In this document: positions 30,140 through 36,285 of the stretch, one piece after another | How positions within the stretch are numbered: position 1 is the first letter of the stretch | Layout of the letters: each line of letters starts with the position of its first letter | Source: Lachnospiraceae bacterium UBA3785 | GTDB taxonomy: Bacteria > Bacillota > Clostridia > Lachnospirales > Lachnospiraceae | Direction: 5' to 3' | Assembly: GCA_002369495.1 (NCBI GenBank) | Contig: DFFD01000076.1 | Coordinates: forward strand, 19,302 to 55,586 | DNA length: 36,285 nucleotides | Program-made: the position numbers and the translations under genes | The notes under the pieces: generated by a model | Told to the model about the DNA's origin: nothing | The model's database searches: none | The model's input: only the letters and a program-made list of their open reading frames with translations

Positions 30140-31351
30140 TCAGGCGTTTTTTGCCGTAATGGCGTCTCTCATGCGCTCAAGACCTGTCTTGATTATAGAG
30201 CGCGGCATTGCAAGATTCAAGCGGATAAAGCGGTTTGCATTGCCGACGAAAAGCGAATCGCCGCCTTCCAACAGGACCCCCGCCTTGTAGGCAAAGAACG
30301 AAGGAAGGTCGTCGTCCTTATCAAAGTATGCGGACAGATCAACCCATGCGAGATATGTTGCCTCCGGAATCTCCATCACGGCCTTCGGCAGATTTTCGTC
30401 CAGGAACTGCTTCAGGAACCGGAAGTTCTCGTCCAGGTACGCCTTCATCTCCTCGTGCCAGGCTCCGCCCACATCGTAAGCGGCCTTCTGACCGGCGAGG
30501 GACAGCGGGTTCACAAAACCGCCGATCTTGTCCGCAGCGATAAACTCCGCTCTGGTCGCCGGGTCCCGAATGATGATGTTCGAGAACTGCAGGCCGGCCA
30601 TATTAAAGGTTTTGCTGGCGGACATGCAGGTGATCAGCTTCGGATAATCCGTCATCACTTTCGCCATCGGGATATGCTTCTTGCCGGCGCGGATCAGGTC
30701 ACAGTGGATCTCGTCGGAGATGATCCAGAGATTGTATTTCTCCACGATCTTAGCAACGCCGGAGAGCTCTTCCTCCGTCCACATGCGGCCGGTCGGGTTG
30801 TGCGGGTTGCAGAAAATGACAAGCTTGGCCTTCGGATCGGCAGCGCATTTTTCAAAATTCTCAAGATCCAGTGTGAAATGCCCCTTCTCATCCCGCTTCA
30901 GCGGAGACATCATGAATTCTACATGGTTGTATTCCGCAGCGTGCGCAAAATATCCGTAGGACGGTGTATTGATGATCACCTTCTCATCCTTTGCGCAGAG
31001 TGTCTCGACGAGCTGGAACAGAGCCGGAATGATGCCGGGCGAGAACGTCAGCTCTTCCTTCGGAACCGTCCAGTCGTAGTGGTCGACGCACCACTTGTTG
31101 AACGACTGATAATACTCGTCATCATAGACGCCGGTGTAGCCGAAGATGCGGCGGTCGATGCGCGCCTTGAGTGCATCGCAGATTTCCGGTGCGACAGCGA
31201 ACTCCATGTCCGCTACCCACATACGGACAAATTCGTCATCCGCGTAGGGGAAAACTTTTTCCGGGCCCGCATGGAATATATAACCGCGGAAACCATCTGT
31301 ATTCAGAGCGTTTGTGTGGGTGCGATCAATGATTTCATCAAAATTATACAT
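30140..31351 (-). CDS. PLP-dependent MalY/PatB-type C-S beta-lyase
   Basis: A 403-residue fold-type I PLP enzyme of the MalY/PatB group, which cleaves cystathionine- or cysteine-conjugate type substrates to a thiol, pyruvate and ammonia through 2-aminoacrylate. The MWVADMEF motif near residue 45, NPHNPTGRMWTEEEL, ISDEIHCDLI and the lysine in SASKTFNMAGLQ near residue 245 (Schiff base) are all present. The start ATG 31351 is six bases after AAAGGAGG. A longer frame reaches into the permease gene and lacks such a site. A general aminotransferase function is the main alternative. The pairing with ridA favours the lyase. Confidence 0.9.
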   Translation of the reverse strand: MYNFDEIIDRTHTNALNTDGFRGYIFHAGPEKVFPYADDEFVRMWVADMEFAVAPEICDALKARIDRRIFGYTGVYDDEYYQSFNKWCVDHYDWTVPKEELTFSPGIIPALFQLVETLCAKDEKVIINTPSYGYFAHAAEYNHVEFMMSPLKRDEKGHFTLDLENFEKCAADPKAKLVIFCNPHNPTGRMWTEEELSGVAKIVEKYNLWIISDEIHCDLIRAGKKHIPMAKVMTDYPKLITCMSASKTFNMAGLQFSNIIIRDPATRAEFIAADKIGGFVNPLSLAGQKAAYDVGGAWHEEMKAYLDENFRFLKQFLDENLPKAVMEIPEATYLAWVDLSAYFDKDDDLPSFFAYKAGVLLEGGDSLFVGNANRFIRLNLAMPRSIIKTGLERMRDAITAKNA

Positions 31352-31382
31352 GTTGTACCTCCTTTGTCCTTGACTGTTCTGA

Positions 31383-32762
31383 TTATTTATCCGCTTCAAG
31401 AGCGGCATCTATGATTTCCTGGCGCTTAGCGTCCAGATCTTTCGCACTGACGGAGCCGGTCTTAAGCGCAATTGCGGAGAAGATCAGCGGGATGATGATG
31501 ACGCCGGCCGCAACGATCGCATCCTGCACCGTAAGATCCTTGAACAGCGTGATGGCGACCACCGCCGCACAGAATCCGCCCAGAATGCTGCATGCATTAA
31601 ACAGCCATACCGGCATCTTGATGGAGCGCTTCGCGAACTGTTCCGGATACTTTTTCGGGATGATCATGCAGGCAGCGTTCAGATAAACATTGATCAGCAT
31701 TGTGGGGATCATGAGCATACTGATGGCATTGCCCACACTCATTCCGGTCAGGATCGGCACAAGCGCGACGATGTAGGTCAGCAGGAAGCAAAAGTAGGGA
31801 TATCCGTCCTTGCTCTTGGTGCGGAACACCGCCGGGAACCAGCCGTCATCCGCCATGTGAGAGAGCGGCTCGCGGATCATGGCAAGCACCGCCAGGAAGG
31901 AGGAAATAATCGCACAGATGCCGCCTCCGATGACGAAGAATGCAAAAAGCCCTTGCGGCATGATGGCTGCCGCCGTAACACTCAGGTTCTGGCCGGCAAT
32001 CTGCTCATACGGAAGTACTCCGGAAGCAACGTAGGACATCAGGCCGTACACAACGGAGACAACCACGCAGGTGACCAGAATGCCCATCGGAATCGTGCGC
32101 TTCGGGTTCTTTGTGATCGGGACAACGCCGACCGGTCCCATCGTCGTTCCCTGGCAGGCCCAGCCCATGATCGCGATCGCGCTGATCATGCCGCCGAAGC
32201 CGCCGTGGAAGAATCCGCCGTCATGAGCTGCATTGAAGAAATCCGCCGCATTGACATTCGGAATGCCGATAACAACGAAGAGAACCAGAGCAACCACCAG
32301 GAGCGCCGTAGCAACATTCTGGAATAAGGTTACGATTCGATTGCCCTTCATGGAGAGCAGGAAAAACAGCGTCAGGACAATCGAGCTGACCAGCTTGCTG
32401 TGATCAGCCACCACCGGGAAAAGATTACCCAGATAACTGGTCAGTGCCAGCGAATAGCCGGTAAAACCGAATGCCCAGATAACATTTGTCCATCCGCCGT
32501 AACCCGTGAGAATCGGAGGAAGCAGCATGCCTTTCATGCTGTAATCGCCGCCGTCAATCACGAAGATGCCGGACATGCCGAGGTTGTACCAATAGGCAAG
32601 CAGCATGTAGAAGACACAGATAACAGTGATGGGCAGGATCGACCGCCCCGTTTTTTCGATTGCGGAACCAAGGGTGACGAAGATTCCCGAACCGACCGCT
32701 CCGCCGACACCCAGGCCTACGATGTTCCACAGCCCGATCTTTTTGACATTTGCTTTACTCAT
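31383..32762 (-). CDS. APC-superfamily amino acid permease
   Basis: A 459-residue membrane protein with about twelve hydrophobic helices. The N-terminal helix 1 motif GLGVGGAVGSGIFVTLG is that of amino acid-polyamine-organocation transporters, where the GSGIF turn binds the substrate amino and carboxyl groups. A cytosolic loop FRTKSKDGYPYF follows helix 8. The start ATG 32762 follows GGAGGGA, downstream of a strong promoter. It is the first gene of the permease-lyase-ridA operon and probably imports the lyase substrate, for example a sulfur amino acid or related compound. Specificity cannot be read from sequence. Confidence 0.92.
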   Translation of the reverse strand: MSKANVKKIGLWNIVGLGVGGAVGSGIFVTLGSAIEKTGRSILPITVICVFYMLLAYWYNLGMSGIFVIDGGDYSMKGMLLPPILTGYGGWTNVIWAFGFTGYSLALTSYLGNLFPVVADHSKLVSSIVLTLFFLLSMKGNRIVTLFQNVATALLVVALVLFVVIGIPNVNAADFFNAAHDGGFFHGGFGGMISAIAIMGWACQGTTMGPVGVVPITKNPKRTIPMGILVTCVVVSVVYGLMSYVASGVLPYEQIAGQNLSVTAAAIMPQGLFAFFVIGGGICAIISSFLAVLAMIREPLSHMADDGWFPAVFRTKSKDGYPYFCFLLTYIVALVPILTGMSVGNAISMLMIPTMLINVYLNAACMIIPKKYPEQFAKRSIKMPVWLFNACSILGGFCAAVVAITLFKDLTVQDAIVAAGVIIIPLIFSAIALKTGSVSAKDLDAKRQEIIDAALEADK

Positions 32763-32840
32763 GAATTCCCTCCGTTAGCTTGTATCGCTGATAGATTTTC
32801 ATTTTCAGATCCGGCTGCGCAGCTCAGTTCCATTGACTGC

Positions 32841-32921
32841 ATTATAGCAAATTGAACCGACAAGTCAAAAAGCCACTTGTTTCGTCCCGCGAAACTCCGT
32901 TGCCTGAAAATCTATTTCAGG
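32841..32921 (-). promoter_or_regulatory. Promoter and inverted repeats upstream of the permease operon
   Basis: On the minus strand TTGACT (32868-32863) and TATAAT (32846-32841, with a TG extension) are 16 bases apart. An inverted repeat ACAAGT-N9-ACTTGT (32860-32880) covers the -35. Two others follow: TTTCG-N5-CGAAA (32880-32894) and CCTGAAA-N5-TTTCAGG (32903-32921). They are candidate operators for the divergent XRE regulator. The rest of the 343-base gap up to 33105 holds only the opposite promoter. Confidence 0.7.
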
Positions 32922-33037
32922 GAGAAAAATCGATCAAAAAAGCTGCCAAAATCAGCTGCTCTTCGTAAAACCTCCGCCGTGTCATCAAATAATCAATTCT
33001 GACGACGGCTGCATTTCTCATCCCCTGAAACCCCAAA

Positions 33038-33066
33038 TTGACATGGTCTGCATTTCATGGTACATT
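33038..33066 (+). promoter_or_regulatory. Promoter of the XRE regulator gene
   Basis: TTGACA (33038-33043) and TACATT (33061-33066) have 17-base spacing. They lie 40 bases before the regulator ATG at 33106, which itself follows AGGAGG. Confidence 0.65.
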
Positions 33067-33105
33067 TTGGAAAGATTATCTGTTGTTCACTCAGGAGGAT
33101 CGCAA

Positions 33106-33810
33106 ATGTCAGAGATCAGCGTGGAAACCGGCAAGAGGATCCGTTATTTCCGGGCAAACCGGGGCATGACACTGGAAGAGCTGGCCGCCGCCGTCTACAA
33201 AAGCAAGGCGACCATCTCCAAATATGAAAAAGGCGATATCGTCATAGACATCGAAACACTCTATGAGATCGCAAAAGTGCTTCATGTTCACGTTGACCAG
33301 CTTCTCCTCAAGCACGAAGCCCTCGCAGCGGAAGAACACGAGGTGGACCCTGCCTTTTTCCGGGGGCTGCACCGTTTTTATGCCTACTACTATGACGGGC
33401 GGATCCGCAATATCAACCGGAGTGTCTGCGACATCCTCTCCCCCACGGACGTCAACCAGTACAAGCTGATCATGTATATGAATTTCAAAGATTACGACCG
33501 CTATCAGCAATGTGAGAACACCTATACCGGCTACATCAAGCATTTTGACGCGCTCTCCATCATCGAAGTTGTTCACCAGACAAATCCGATGGAACACGGC
33601 AGCGTGCAGATTCTGGCTCCTTTCATGGACTCCGATACAAAGTGGGGCCTCTGGAACGGAATCTCCTCCCGCCCGCTGATGCCGGTTGCCCTGAAAATGC
33701 TCTTCTCCAAAAAGCCTCTGAAAGAAGATGACGCCCTCCGCGAGAGCCTGAAGATCTCGAAGGAGGACATCCGAACGATGAAACTGTACAATTTTTTTGC
33801 TGTGACCTGA
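33106..33810 (+). CDS. XRE-family regulator divergent from the permease operon
   Basis: A 234-residue protein. Residues 8-64 are an XRE helix-turn-helix (GKRIRYFRANRGMTLEELAAAVYKSKATISKYEKG). The remaining 170 residues form an unrecognised ligand or dimerisation domain, rich in aromatic residues (FYAYYYDGRIRNIN, MYMNFKDYDRYQQ). The start ATG 33106 follows AGGAGG. A frame open further upstream would run over the promoter. The divergent arrangement and the inverted repeats between the genes suggest that it controls the permease-lyase-ridA operon. The effector is unknown. Confidence 0.85.
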   Translation: MSEISVETGKRIRYFRANRGMTLEELAAAVYKSKATISKYEKGDIVIDIETLYEIAKVLHVHVDQLLLKHEALAAEEHEVDPAFFRGLHRFYAYYYDGRIRNINRSVCDILSPTDVNQYKLIMYMNFKDYDRYQQCENTYTGYIKHFDALSIIEVVHQTNPMEHGSVQILAPFMDSDTKWGLWNGISSRPLMPVALKMLFSKKPLKEDDALRESLKISKEDIRTMKLYNFFAVT

Positions 33811-33829
33811 TTTCTTCGCAGTAATCAAA

Positions 33830-33869
33830 AAGACCTGCCCGAACTCCCCTCGGACAGGTCTTCATTTTT
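33830..33869. terminator. Bidirectional terminator between the XRE gene and mscS
   Basis: Stem AAGACCTG/CAGGTCTT with additional pairing CGA/TCG inside. T-rich sequence follows on the plus strand (33864-33869), and an A-run before it gives T on the minus strand. It serves both convergent genes, with stops at 33810 and 33884. Confidence 0.85.
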
Positions 33870-33883
33870 AAAATAAAACCCTC

Positions 33884-34681
33884 TTACTTGCTGATCGACA
33901 CCGGAGACGACGGTCCGCCGATGTTGTTCTCGCCGAGCGCTGTCGGGATATCCTGCATCAGGGCAAAATAGACGTCCCAGTAATCCGCCGTCGCGCACCA
34001 TGCGCGGACCGTGTACTGGAGGCCGCCCGGGATGCCGCAGAGCGGGGAAGCGAACGGAGCCGGATTCTGAAGGACCTTGGCGTTCGCGTTCATGACGCCC
34101 AGCATGACCTGCTGCGCTTCCGCGATCGGCACGGAGCCTGCCACGTTGAAGGTCAGGTCGACGCGTCTGGTCGCTTCGGCCGTGACGTCCGTCACATTTC
34201 CGCCGGTCAGAGCGCTGTTCGGGATGGTCACTCTCTTGTTGTCGACCGTCAGGAGGACCGTGTAGAAGAGGCCGATCTCCTTGACAACGCCCTCCTCGCC
34301 GGCGCCGACGATATAGTCGCCGACCGCAAACGGCCTGAATATAAGAAGCATGATGCCGCCTGCCAGGTTGCTGAGAGCGCCCTGCAGAGCCAGGCCGACC
34401 GCGACGCCGCAGGAGGCAATCACCGCCACGACGGACGCCATCGGCACGCCGAGAATGCTGATAATTGTGACGACCAGGATCACATAGAGGCCGATGCGGA
34501 TCGCGTTTTTAAAGAAAGATGCCGCTGTCGGGTCTATCTTTGAGAGCCCTTTGATCTTCCCGACGACGTCCATGATCTTACTGATCACGATTCGTCCGAC
34601 GATGAAGACGATGATGGCAAGGACGATCTTACCGCCCGCGTTGGTGCAGAGATCAACTGCACTTCTGAAAAAATCCTGCAT
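33884..34681 (-). CDS. mscS: MscS-family small-conductance mechanosensitive channel
   Basis: A 265-residue channel that releases solutes on hypo-osmotic shock. Three N-terminal helices end in the pore helix region ASCGVAVGLALQGALSNLAGGIMLLIFRPFAVGDYI near residues 89-124, the family signature with its glycine/alanine packing. The beta domain follows (KRVTIPNSALTGGNVTD), then the alpha/beta C-terminal domain. Length is close to that of E. coli MscS (286). ATG 34681 follows AAAGGGGG. It forms a single-gene unit. Confidence 0.94.
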   Translation of the reverse strand: MQDFFRSAVDLCTNAGGKIVLAIIVFIVGRIVISKIMDVVGKIKGLSKIDPTAASFFKNAIRIGLYVILVVTIISILGVPMASVVAVIASCGVAVGLALQGALSNLAGGIMLLIFRPFAVGDYIVGAGEEGVVKEIGLFYTVLLTVDNKRVTIPNSALTGGNVTDVTAEATRRVDLTFNVAGSVPIAEAQQVMLGVMNANAKVLQNPAPFASPLCGIPGGLQYTVRAWCATADYWDVYFALMQDIPTALGENNIGGPSSPVSISK

Positions 34682-34748
34682 ACCACGTTCCCCCTTTCAT
34701 TGGAACAATTCTCTTTTCCGGCCCAAATCAGCCGGCCAATACAGAATT

Positions 34749-34757
34749 ATTATAACA
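34749..34757 (-). promoter_or_regulatory. Extended -10 promoter of mscS
   Basis: On the minus strand TGTTATAAT (34757-34749) is a perfect extended -10 box 68 bases before the mscS ATG. No matching -35 is seen. The rest of 34758-34867 shows nothing recognisable. Confidence 0.55.
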
Positions 34758-34867
34758 TATATTCAGGCAAACGCGGCATTTTTCTGTAAAAATATACAAA
34801 AGTCTTATCTGCCCGGGAAGGAAAAGTCCAGAAGGAAGATAAGGATTAAAGACCTGTTTCACACAAA

Positions 34868-35265
34868 TCACCTCACATACACCGAAAAATCAGGATCCCA
34901 CGATACCGCGGAAGGCTTGGGCGAGTACACCTCGCTTTTGTCCGTCACCTCATAGAGCGATTTCCCGTTCAGATACACATCGCCCAGGTGGGCAACATGC
35001 CCCGCGTCAAACCAGTCGCCGGAGACGAGCGTGGTGTACGGGTTGCGGTCCGTGAACACCGCGTTCTGAACCCTCGCCTTCCACACGCCGGCATGCACCT
35101 TTGTCCAGCCGGAGAGCGGCTCGGCTCCGGTGATCACAGCCCCCCCCCGCGGCTCGACGCTCCGGCAGACGATGGGTTTTCCTCGGTCCCGCCCCGGACA
35201 GGGTCCACAGCTTCCCTGCTGCCGTCGCCACCAGGCGCGGCTTTGATGTTTACGTAGTACTGTAT
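34868..35265 (-). pseudogene. Decayed right-handed parallel beta-helix protein gene
   Basis: The N-terminal part of a pectate-lyase-like beta-helix protein is recognisable in two frames. Frame one (from 35265) reads YYVNIKAAPGGDGSREA then VDPVRGGTEENP. Frame two (to the stop at 34868) reads IVCRSVEPRGGAVITGAEPLSGW and later NPYTTLVSGDWFDAGHVAHL and GDVYLNGKSLYEV. The expected start codon after AAAGGAG is ATA instead of ATG. About 40 codons that usually follow the DGS motif are missing. One C appears to be missing in the CCC at 35176-35174, shifting the frame. The frame then stops after DPDFSVYVR, before the beta-helix repeats. The gene is clearly dead. Its product would have been a glycan-active enzyme. 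Confidence 0.75.
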
Positions 35266-35322
35266 GTTTTTCTCCTTTCAAACAATGCCCCGTTCCGGGC
35301 AAACTCTTCCCTGTTTCAGCCC

Positions 35323-36060
35323 TCACCTTCTGCTCCGCAGAATGATTTCCTCGGTCCGGCGCTGCTGCTCCCCGGCAGAAATAACGGCCTCTCCGTCACC
35401 GTCCTGCTCACCGTAGTTTCCGAACTGGGCATGGTTCCCGCCTTCTATCCTGTATGTCACCGCGTCTTCCGGCATGTAGCGTTCGCCTTCCTCTAGTTTT
35501 TCCATGTTCAGCACGCCGTCCAGAGACCCGTAGATCACAATGACATCAAGGCTGTCATCCAGTTTTTTCGTCGGATAGGCGGCAAGCAGAACAGCGCCCG
35601 CCAGCTTTTCTCCCTCGTCGGCAGCATATACGGCGGCCATGGCGCCGCCCAGAGAATGTCCGCCGATATACCAGTTGTCATAATCGTACCGCGCGATCAA
35701 GTCATCCGCCTTGCTGATTCCGAAAAATGCCAGGTGAAACGGCATTTTCACCAGACAGACATCCATCCCTTCTCCGGCCAGCTGATGCAGCAGCGGCGCG
35801 TACGCTGTCTCCTCAACCTTCGCGCCGGGATAAAAGATGAGCGCATCGCTCTCGGAGGGCCCGTCAAACAGCCATCCGTAGTCCGTCTTCGTGACGGATA
35901 CTTTTTCATCGCTCTCCAGGGCAGGGAGCGCAGACGGGTCTGCGTGATAATACCGGCTCGTATACAGCAGAAAAACTGCGGCAAGAACCACAGTCACGCA
36001 GATCGGTGTAAATATTATCTTATTCTTTCTCCAAACATTTTTTGTGCCTGAATGTGTCAT
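35323..36060 (-). CDS. Membrane-anchored alpha/beta hydrolase
   Basis: A 245-residue protein with one N-terminal hydrophobic helix (about residues 15-34), so the catalytic domain is probably outside the membrane. The nucleophile elbow is GGHSLGGAMAA with Ser136. The likely acid is Asp181 in IYGSLDGV and the likely base is His210 in IEGGNHAQFGNYG. The segment LIFYPGAKVEETAYAPLLHQLA matches the Abhydrolase_5 (PF12695) group of Firmicutes. The substrate is unknown. The start ATG 36060 follows AGAAGAG. It reads towards the beta-helix pseudogene just after it (about 58 bases). Confidence 0.88.
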   Translation of the reverse strand: MTHSGTKNVWRKNKIIFTPICVTVVLAAVFLLYTSRYYHADPSALPALESDEKVSVTKTDYGWLFDGPSESDALIFYPGAKVEETAYAPLLHQLAGEGMDVCLVKMPFHLAFFGISKADDLIARYDYDNWYIGGHSLGGAMAAVYAADEGEKLAGAVLLAAYPTKKLDDSLDVIVIYGSLDGVLNMEKLEEGERYMPEDAVTYRIEGGNHAQFGNYGEQDGDGEAVISAGEQQRRTEEIILRSRR

Positions 36061-36093
36061 CTCTTCTGTCTGCCTCTTTTCCGTTCCTGCAGA

Positions 36094-36177
36094 TTAATCC
36101 GCAAAATGCCAGAACCCCGTCCCTGTTATGGCTTCATCTATTCTTTTCGTTAACGCTTCTAAACTCTCAATTCTCAT
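36094..36177 (-). CDS. Possible 27-residue peptide upstream of the hydrolase gene
   Basis: A short frame from ATG 36177, eight bases after GGAAGG, reads MRIESLEALTKRIDEAITG and ends FWHFAD, 33 bases before the hydrolase start. A TTGACA lies upstream on the same strand near 36220, with no clear -10. It may be a leader peptide, a fragment of a lost gene, or chance. Nothing else was recognised between 36061 and the window end. Confidence 0.25.
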   Translation of the reverse strand: MRIESLEALTKRIDEAITGTGFWHFAD

Positions 36178-36285
36178 GCCCTTACCTTCCTCGTTTCCAT
36201 AAATTTCTCACCCCTGCAGATGTCAAGTGTTAAGAGCTCTCTTGCTTTTATGTTTTTTTATTACACTGAAACCTTAGTTTTTACG

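Overview
The window looks like a chromosomal segment of an obligately anaerobic, GC-rich member of the Clostridia, possibly a gut or rumen Lachnospiraceae/Oscillospiraceae-type organism. The reasons are a ferredoxin-type group 4 [NiFe] hydrogenase joined to an Mrp-like antiporter module, AGGAGG ribosome binding sites, Firmicute-type promoters, a glycan-use locus with a GPH-family transporter, and a Tex/citrate-lyase-ligase pair. The family-level placement is a guess. No rRNA, tRNA, CRISPR array or IS transposase was seen.

Positions 1-9,550 (all minus strand) form one long operon. It runs hypC-hypD-hypE, the NuoC-like and NuoD-like hydrogenase subunits, hypA, then eight Mrp/Mbh-type membrane genes (MnhE, F, G, MbhD, MbhE, MnhB, MnhC and a NuoL/M/N-type subunit that looks like an MbhH-MbhI fusion). 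It ends in a NuoH/MbhM-like gene cut by the window edge. The small NuoB-like subunit and the ferredoxin subunit are not in the window. They are expected beyond position 1. The complex should oxidise reduced ferredoxin, make H2 and store energy as an H+ or Na+ gradient.

Positions 9,730-16,525 are a carbohydrate locus. An AraC regulator, an SGNH esterase and a GH78 alpha-L-rhamnosidase lie on the minus strand. Divergently, a 47-residue small protein and a GPH sugar symporter lie on the plus strand. Two direct repeats one base apart in sequence sit between them, 20 bp apart. A remnant of a DUF5131 gene follows the transporter. Tex and an orphan [citrate lyase] ligase then form a two-gene operon (16,747-19,967).

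Positions 19,976-23,103 hold a compact cassette: an XRE repressor, an ImmA/IrrE metallopeptidase, a UvrX-like Y-family DNA polymerase and a truncated YolD-like gene. GGGACGGTTC palindromes occur on the upstream side of the cassette and between the polymerase and the YolD-like gene. The layout recalls DdrO-IrrE control of DNA-damage genes. A GH42 beta-galactosidase (23,027-25,081) converges on it.

Positions 25,221-29,673 are a visibly AT-richer island with its own promoter. It carries a NACHT-type STAND NTPase with TPR-like C-terminus and a candidate PD-(D/E)XK-like N-terminus, a divergent DUF218/YdcF-like protein and a 134-residue unknown protein. This is the best candidate for an undescribed (probably anti-phage) system. 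Its NTPase frame is interrupted by one in-frame TGA that separates 39 N-terminal residues from the rest.

Positions 29,691-33,870 hold an amino-acid permease, a MalY/PatB-type C-S lyase and RidA, with a divergent XRE regulator. Together they suggest uptake and beta-elimination of a sulfur amino acid, with RidA clearing 2-aminoacrylate. The right end has an MscS channel, a recently decayed beta-helix protein gene and a membrane-anchored alpha/beta hydrolase.
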